This document shows, piece after piece, positions 5,827 to 9,781 of a stretch of DNA of 9,781 nucleotides. The notes beneath the pieces were generated by a model, which worked only from the letters and a program-made list of their open reading frames with translations, searched no databases and was not told where the DNA came from. Position 1 is the stretch's first letter, and each line of letters opens with the position of its first letter. The translations under genes were made by a program, and so were the position numbers. Source of the stretch: Acidobacteriota bacterium (GTDB lineage Bacteria > Acidobacteriota > Vicinamibacteria > Vicinamibacterales > Vicinamibacteraceae); assembly GCA_013695405.1 (NCBI GenBank), contig JACDAO010000443.1, forward strand, positions 1-9,781, given 5' to 3'.

Positions 5827-6921
5827 ATGCCGGCGGACGCCTTTGCGATCGCGCCACCGATCGAGCCGATGCTGGCCAAGGTGGCCACCGACGTGCCTGA
5901 CGGCGGCCACTATCTCTACGAGCCGAAATGGGACGGCTTCCGGGCGATTGCCTTCCGCGGCGGTGGCGAGTTGTACATCCAGAGCCGCGATCTCAAGCCG
6001 CTCGATCGTTACTTCCCGGACGTGCACGCGGCGCTGCTGGCCGCGCTGCCGGAGGGCTGCGTGATCGACGGCGAGATCGTCATCGCCACGCCGCGCGGAC
6101 TGGACTTCGACGCGCTGCAGATGCGCCTGCACCCGGCCGCCTCGCGTGTCGCCCGGCTGGCGGTGGAGACGCCGGCGTCGTTCGTCGCCTTCGACGCCAT
6201 CGCCGCCAATGGCGTCGACCTGCGTGGGGCTGCGCAGCACGCGCGCCGCCAGCACCTCGAGCAGTTGCTCGCCGGGGTGGCACCACCGATCCACCTGACG
6301 CCGGTCACGCGCGACCGCGCCGAGGCCGTCGAGTGGCTCGAGCGCTTCGAGGGGGCGGGCCTGGACGGCGTGATCGCCAAGCCACTTGCCGGCACGTACC
6401 AGCCGGGCGCGCGCGCGATGATCAAGATCAAGCACGTGCGCACCGCCGACTGCGTTGTCGCCGGATTCCGCTGGCACAAGGCCGGCCAGGACGTGTTGGT
6501 CGGATCGCTGCTGCTCGGCCTGCACGACGACACCGGTCGCCTCCACCACGTCGGCGTCACCTCGTCGTTCACCATGGCCATGCGTCGTCAGATCGCCGAG
6601 GAGCTGGAGCCCTTGCGAGCCGACGCGATCGAGGGCCATCCGTGGCGCGACTGGGCCGAGGCCAGGAGCGAGTCGACGCGGATGCCGGGTGGGAAGAGCC
6701 GCTGGAGCGCCGGCAAGGATCTGTCGTGGGAACCGCTGCGGATCGAGCGCGTCTGCGAGGTCAAGTACGACCACATGCAGGGCGCGCGTTTCCGGCACGC
6801 GGCGATCTTCACGCGCTGGCGCCTCGACAAGCCGCCCGCCGCCTGCGGCTACGACCAGCTCGAGGTCACGACTCCGTACGAGCTCGCGAAGGTCTTCGGC
6901 GCGCCCGGCCGGGATCGCTGA
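5827..6921 (+). CDS. ATP-dependent DNA ligase (LigC / LigD-ligase-domain type)
   Basis: A 364-residue ligase with the nucleotidyltransferase and OB-fold domains and no extra domains. The adenylation site is EPKWDGFRA with K34 as AMP acceptor. SRDLKPLDRYFP (53-64) is motif Ia, DGEIVI (81-86) motif III, EGAGLDGVIAK (175-185) motif IV and MIKIKHVRTAD (198-208) motif V. The OB fold begins near 205, and RFRHAAIFTRWRLDKPP (321-337) is the conserved C-terminal motif VI region. It seals nicks and breaks using ATP. In many bacteria this domain sits inside multifunctional LigD with Ku; here it is stand-alone like mycobacterial LigC. The matching LigD-type polymerase lies immediately downstream on the opposite strand, and the two coding ends overlap by 56 bases (6866-6921). 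It starts 10 bases after the hydrolase stop without a clear ribosome site. Confidence 0.93.
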   Translation: MPADAFAIAPPIEPMLAKVATDVPDGGHYLYEPKWDGFRAIAFRGGGELYIQSRDLKPLDRYFPDVHAALLAALPEGCVIDGEIVIATPRGLDFDALQMRLHPAASRVARLAVETPASFVAFDAIAANGVDLRGAAQHARRQHLEQLLAGVAPPIHLTPVTRDRAEAVEWLERFEGAGLDGVIAKPLAGTYQPGARAMIKIKHVRTADCVVAGFRWHKAGQDVLVGSLLLGLHDDTGRLHHVGVTSSFTMAMRRQIAEELEPLRADAIEGHPWRDWAEARSESTRMPGGKSRWSAGKDLSWEPLRIERVCEVKYDHMQGARFRHAAIFTRWRLDKPPAACGYDQLEVTTPYELAKVFGAPGRDR

Positions 6922-8182
6922 CGCCCTTCCATTCGTCGGCCAGCTGCTCGTCGGGGTCGAGCGCTTCCTGCGCCGGGCGGATCGCCTCCGGGACGTGCTG
7001 CAGGTTGACGCGCACCCGCGTCCAGGTGCGGTGGCGGCCACGCAAGGCGTCGACCAGGACGTCGGCTGGCTCCAGGTGCGGGCTGGCCTCCGGGTGCCGT
7101 GCCTTCCAGCGCTCGAAGCCCGCCAGCGCGTCGGCCTTGTCGCGCGACTTGCCGATCTCGATCAGCGGGTGCACCGGCGTGCGGCGACGGGATGGCGCGA
7201 CACGTGGTGCCTCGCCGGCCTGCTTGCGATAGTGCGGCGGCCACGGCGCGTCGCCGAGCCCATCGGCCTGCTGGCGTGCCGACAGCTCGAGCAGCGCGTC
7301 GAGCGAACCCGGGTGCCGGTCCATCTCGGCGTGCCGATCGCCGATCGCGGCAAAGCGCGCCGGCATCGTGACCAACGTGAAGTCAGCCGGATTGCAGGTG
7401 GCGAGCTCGTCCCACGCCAGCGGCGCCGAGACCCGCGCGTCGGCCGTCGGCCGCACCGAGTAGGCGGCGGCGACGGTGCGGTCCTTGGCATTCTGGTTGT
7501 AGTCGAGGAACACGCCGTGGCGTTCCTCCTTCCACCACTTGCTCGTCGCCAGCCCAGGCACCCGCCGTTCGACCTCGCGGGCCAGCGCCAAGGCGGCCCG
7601 GCGGACCTGATCGAACGTCCATCGTCGCTCGATGCGGACGTAGACATGGATGCCGCGCGACCCGGAGGTCTTGGGCCAGCCGACCAGGCCGTGGTCCTCG
7701 AGCGTGGCCCGGACCTGGCCGGCCACCTGGCGGATCTGCGGCCATTCCACGCCCGGGACCGGGTCAAGGTCGACCCGCAACTCGTCCGGATGATCGAGGT
7801 CGTCGGCGCGCACCGGATGGGGGTGCAGTTCGAGACACGCCATGTTGGCCATCCAGACGAAAGCCGCGGCTTCGCGCGGCACGATCTCCTCGGCGGTGCG
7901 GCCCGACGGGAACTGCAACGCCACCACCTCGAGCCAGTCCGGCCGCGACGAGGGCGCGCGCTTCTGGTAGAAGAACTCGCGGCCGACGCCGTTGGGATAG
8001 CGCACCAGCACGTTGGGCCGGTGACCGGCGCCCTGCAGAGCGCCTGATGCCACCGCCAGGTAGTACCGGGCGAGATCGAGTTTGGTGTGACCCGTGCCCG
8101 GAAACAGCACCTTGCGCGGATTCGAGATCGCCACCTCGCGATCCTCGATGGTCAGGACTTCGTACTCGGCCTGCTGCGCCAT
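6866..8182 (-). CDS. LigD-type primase-polymerase (NHEJ polymerase domain, AEP superfamily)
   Basis: A 438-residue stand-alone version of the LigD polymerase domain, an archaeo-eukaryotic-primase fold that fills gaps and adds nucleotides, often ribonucleotides, at broken DNA ends. VAISNPRKVLFP (17-28) and LDLARYYLAVA (35-45) are the typical N-terminal segments. The catalytic DLDP carries D138 and D140, SGSRGIHVYV (173-182) holds the nucleotide-binding Ser/Arg/His motif, and FLDYNQN supplies the third Asp, D227. VRPTADARVSAPLAWDEL (243-260) is also characteristic. The tail from about 336 matches the ERWKARHPE...ADVLVDALRGR...TWTRVRVNLQHVPE extension seen in actinobacterial and acidobacterial homologues. 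The ATG at 8182 has AGGTGA (8186-8191) just upstream. It is convergent with the ligase, so the two functions are separate genes. No Ku or phosphoesterase domain is present in the window. Confidence 0.92.
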   Translation of the reverse strand: MAQQAEYEVLTIEDREVAISNPRKVLFPGTGHTKLDLARYYLAVASGALQGAGHRPNVLVRYPNGVGREFFYQKRAPSSRPDWLEVVALQFPSGRTAEEIVPREAAAFVWMANMACLELHPHPVRADDLDHPDELRVDLDPVPGVEWPQIRQVAGQVRATLEDHGLVGWPKTSGSRGIHVYVRIERRWTFDQVRRAALALAREVERRVPGLATSKWWKEERHGVFLDYNQNAKDRTVAAAYSVRPTADARVSAPLAWDELATCNPADFTLVTMPARFAAIGDRHAEMDRHPGSLDALLELSARQQADGLGDAPWPPHYRKQAGEAPRVAPSRRRTPVHPLIEIGKSRDKADALAGFERWKARHPEASPHLEPADVLVDALRGRHRTWTRVRVNLQHVPEAIRPAQEALDPDEQLADEWKGVSDPGRARRRPSRARTES

Positions 8183-8261
8183 GCGTCACCTGGAAGGCGT
8201 TCGAGGCCAGTGGTCACAGCCTGCAAGTGGCTCTGGCAACTGGAGATACGTGCTCTCAGGA

Positions 8262-8283
8262 AAAACTCTGAAAACTCTATGAT
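8262..8283 (+). promoter_or_regulatory. Possible promoter with tandem repeat upstream of the M48-like gene
   Basis: AAAACTCT occurs twice with a 9-base period (8262-8269 and 8271-8278), followed by TATGAT (8278-8283), one base from the -10 consensus. This is the only A+T-rich patch nearby. No convincing -35 was seen. The repeat could be an operator or a promoter spacer. It lies 55 bases before the M48-like ATG. Confidence 0.35.
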
Positions 8284-8337
8284 CCCGCAACGGCCTTTCA
8301 AAGGACGTGAACGGGTCGGGACTTCACGCTGCGGCCC

Positions 8338-8970
8338 ATGTCGAGCCTGCTGGCAGTGCCGAATGCGCTGGTCCGCCTGATGGTCGTCCTCGTGCTGACA
8401 GGGAGTCCGAGCGCGGGCGCGCCACTATGTGCGGCACGGCCTGGAGACGTGGACGACCGATACCTCGAGTCCTGCCGCCCCCGGGAGGTCACCGCTGCAG
8501 AGCGGCGACTGGTGATCGCGTCGTTGCCCCAACACGGAGAGGTCACGGACCTCACGCCGGCGGAGCGCCAGAAGCTTCTCGGCATCCGTCGCGTCCTGCA
8601 AGCACATGCGCGCGACGGGATTTACGACATCAGGGTAGTCGATGTGGCGACAGCACGGACGGCCCTGTACGCCAGGGTCGTCGTGTTGATCTCGCGGCCC
8701 GCGCTCGAGCTGCTGGCTGCCGAGGAATTGCAAGGAGTCATCGCGCACGAAGTCGGGCACGAGTACGTCTGGGACGAGTGGGAGAGTGCCACCCGGCAGG
8801 GTGATAGTGACAAGCTCAAGGACCTCGAGCTCATCTGTGACGCGGTCGGGGCGCTCACGCTGGCACGGATCGGCGTACCGCCCGAACGGCTCATACTCGG
8901 CCAACCCACAGCGTTGAGCAGTACGCGGCAAGCGTCGACGGGCGCCGCTTTCTCCTGCTCAAGCAGATAG
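8338..8970 (+). CDS. M48-like zinc metallopeptidase, probably 3'-truncated
   Basis: The 210-residue translation starts with a signal peptide (hydrophobic LVRLMVVLVLTG at 12-22, cleavage probably around residue 27). Residues 53-130 form a helical region. The zinc site is LQGVIAHEVGHEY with H137, E138 and H141. The downstream glutamate ligand is E164 in LELICDAVGAL, which matches the ExxxD motif of M48 peptidases. It would act in the periplasm or outside. The sequence appears normal up to about PPERLI (181-186). The last roughly 24 residues are low-complexity Ser/Thr/Ala and look like out-of-frame translation, ending at TAG 8968-8970. From about 8900 the DNA instead encodes, in another frame, the C-terminus of a different protein family. 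The gene is therefore probably broken at its 3' end, though its catalytic site is intact. No Shine-Dalgarno was seen before the ATG. Confidence 0.7.
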   Translation: MSSLLAVPNALVRLMVVLVLTGSPSAGAPLCAARPGDVDDRYLESCRPREVTAAERRLVIASLPQHGEVTDLTPAERQKLLGIRRVLQAHARDGIYDIRVVDVATARTALYARVVVLISRPALELLAAEELQGVIAHEVGHEYVWDEWESATRQGDSDKLKDLELICDAVGALTLARIGVPPERLILGQPTALSSTRQASTGAAFSCSSR

Positions 8971-9041
8971 ACGACGGGTTCCGCAGCATCGGCGTACTGC
9001 TCAACTGGCCGGCAACATTGCAGGCCGCTCGTTCACGCTGA
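8904..9041 (+). pseudogene. C-terminal remnant of a PD40/WD40-like beta-propeller protein
   Basis: In the frame of 8904 (different from the M48-like frame) the sequence reads VEQYAASVDGRRFLLLKQIDD, then IGVLLNWPATL, then a TGA at 9039-9041. This resembles the very end of TolB/PD40 propeller proteins and of serine/threonine kinases carrying such propellers, whose last residues follow the pattern 'Y.vs.DGqRFLv...pi.VVLNW..gL'. Only about 45 residues are left, with no start codon or upstream propeller blades. The stop falls where the family normally ends. It directly abuts the M48-like gene's damaged end, so a deletion or recombination probably joined the two. The family assignment is from recall of the pattern and is moderately sure. 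Confidence 0.55.
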
Positions 9042-9090
9042 GGGCCGATTCGCGCGGCACGATGCTGGGCGTTTGTGGCAGGATGCGCGC

Positions 9091-9781
9091 ATGCCACGCC
9101 ATCTCGTCCTGGCCTTGCTGGTCGGTGCCGTCGTCCCGGCGGCTGTGCAGCCGACACCCGCGCCACCCCCCGCCTCGCGCCTCAACGTCCTGCTGATCAT
9201 GGCAGACGACCTGAACACGGACATCGGCACGTACGGCCATCCGCTGGTCAAGACGCCCAATCTCGATCGTCTGGCGTCGCGCGGGGTGCGCTTCACCCGT
9301 GCCTACACGCAGTTTCCGCTGTGCAGTCCGAGCCGCGTCTCCATGCTGACCGGCCTGCGGCCCGACACGACGCGCGTGCATGATCTCCAGACGGACTTCC
9401 GGGCCCATCTGCCCGAGGTGGTCACGCTGCCGCAACTGTTCCGCCGGAACGGCTACCTGGCGGCGCGGGTCGGCAAGATCTACCACTACGGCAATCCCGG
9501 ACAGATTGGCACCAGCGGGCTGGACGACCCGGCTTCCTGGGACGTGACCGTCAACCCACGTGGCATCGACAAGGACGAGGAGACGCAGCTGACGAACCTG
9601 CTGCCATCGCGTGGGCTCGGCAGCACGCTCGCGTACTACGCATCGCCAGCGCCTGACCGCGAGCACACCGACGGGAAGGTCGCCGCCGAGACCGTCGCGC
9701 TGCTCGAGACGCACAAGGACCGGCCGTTCTTCATCGGCGCCGGGTTCTACCGGCCGCACTGTCCGTTCATCGCGCCGCGCC
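9091..9781 (+). CDS. Secreted sulfatase, iduronate-2-sulfatase-like (N-terminal part, cut by window edge)
   Basis: The frame is open from ATG 9091 to the right edge: 230 residues, no stop. Residues 1-20 (MPRHLVLALLVGAVVPAAVQ) are a signal peptide, followed by a Pro-rich linker. LNVLLIMADDLNTDIGTYG (31-49) has the metal-binding pair D39 and D40. FPLCSPSRVSMLTGLRP (75-91) is the sulfatase signature; C78 is the residue converted to formylglycine by a sulfatase-modifying enzyme. LPEVVTLPQLFRRNGYLAARVGKIYHYG and FFIGAGFYRPHCPFIAP near the end match the iduronate-2-sulfatase-like branch (S1 family), where 'FxRPHxPFxAP' is typical. It hydrolyses sulfate esters of polysaccharides outside the cytoplasm. 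CAGGA at 9079-9083 is a usable ribosome site, 7 bases before the ATG. With the upstream hydrolase it hints at use of sulfated or complex glycans. The exact substrate cannot be told. Confidence 0.93.
   Translation, partial: MPRHLVLALLVGAVVPAAVQPTPAPPPASRLNVLLIMADDLNTDIGTYGHPLVKTPNLDRLASRGVRFTRAYTQFPLCSPSRVSMLTGLRPDTTRVHDLQTDFRAHLPEVVTLPQLFRRNGYLAARVGKIYHYGNPGQIGTSGLDDPASWDVTVNPRGIDKDEETQLTNLLPSRGLGSTLAYYASPAPDREHTDGKVAAETVALLETHKDRPFFIGAGFYRPHCPFIAPR

Noticed and set aside
3930..5888. Long minus-strand open frame (652 codons) opposite the nucleotidyltransferase and glycoside hydrolase
   Set aside because: It is antisense to two genes with clear family motifs, has Arg/Pro/Gly-rich content and no recognisable domain; long open antisense frames are expected at this GC content.
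6455..8047. Plus-strand open frame of 530 codons across the ligase end and the polymerase
   Set aside because: The minus-strand polymerase has all catalytic motifs over the same DNA; the plus frame shows only low-complexity Arg/Ala sequence.

Overview
This is a GC-rich (roughly two-thirds G+C by eye), gene-dense bacterial chromosome segment. The gene mix suggests an environmental acidobacterium, possibly class Vicinamibacteria: a secreted apiosidase-like hydrolase, an iduronate-sulfatase-type enzyme, separate LigD-type polymerase and ATP ligase genes, and a Fur-ferritin fusion. This placement is inference from gene content and was not tested. No insertion sequence, phage gene, CRISPR array or rRNA was found.

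Layout. (1) Positions 1-197, minus strand: the N-terminus of an aldehyde dehydrogenase running off the left edge. (2) Positions 247-3046, plus strand: a compact run that starts at a good sigma70-like promoter. It holds an ErpA/IscA iron-sulfur carrier, a Fur-family regulator fused to a rubrerythrin-like diiron domain, an ABC-ATPase-like protein that has lost every catalytic motif (its TTG start overlaps the preceding stop), and a HAD phosphatase. (3) Positions 3051-3146: a selenocysteine tRNA (selC), four bases after the HAD stop. (4) Positions 3174-3433, minus strand: a small cold-shock protein with its own hairpin terminator. (5) Positions 3667-4311: a MobA/MocA-like nucleotidyltransferase. 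(6) Positions 4383-5816: a secreted DUF4038/GH140-like glycoside hydrolase. (7) Positions 5827-8182: an ATP-dependent DNA ligase (+) and a LigD-type primase-polymerase (-), convergent and overlapping by 56 bases. (8) Positions 8338-9041: a signal-peptide-bearing M48-like metallopeptidase whose 3' end runs into the C-terminal remnant of an unrelated beta-propeller (PD40-like) gene. (9) Positions 9091-9781: the N-terminal part of a secreted sulfatase running off the right edge.

How the genes may work together. The first run reads as an iron and redox module: Fe-S carrier, metal/diiron regulator and an apparently non-hydrolysing ABC-like partner. The polymerase and ligase are the two end-processing activities of bacterial non-homologous end joining, here as separate genes; no Ku gene is in view. 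selC means the organism probably decodes UGA as selenocysteine, but no selenoprotein was seen here. The hydrolase and sulfatase point to use of complex, perhaps sulfated, polysaccharides.

The most interesting items are the Fur-rubrerythrin fusion, the degenerate ABC protein coupled to it, and the chimeric junction after the M48 peptidase.
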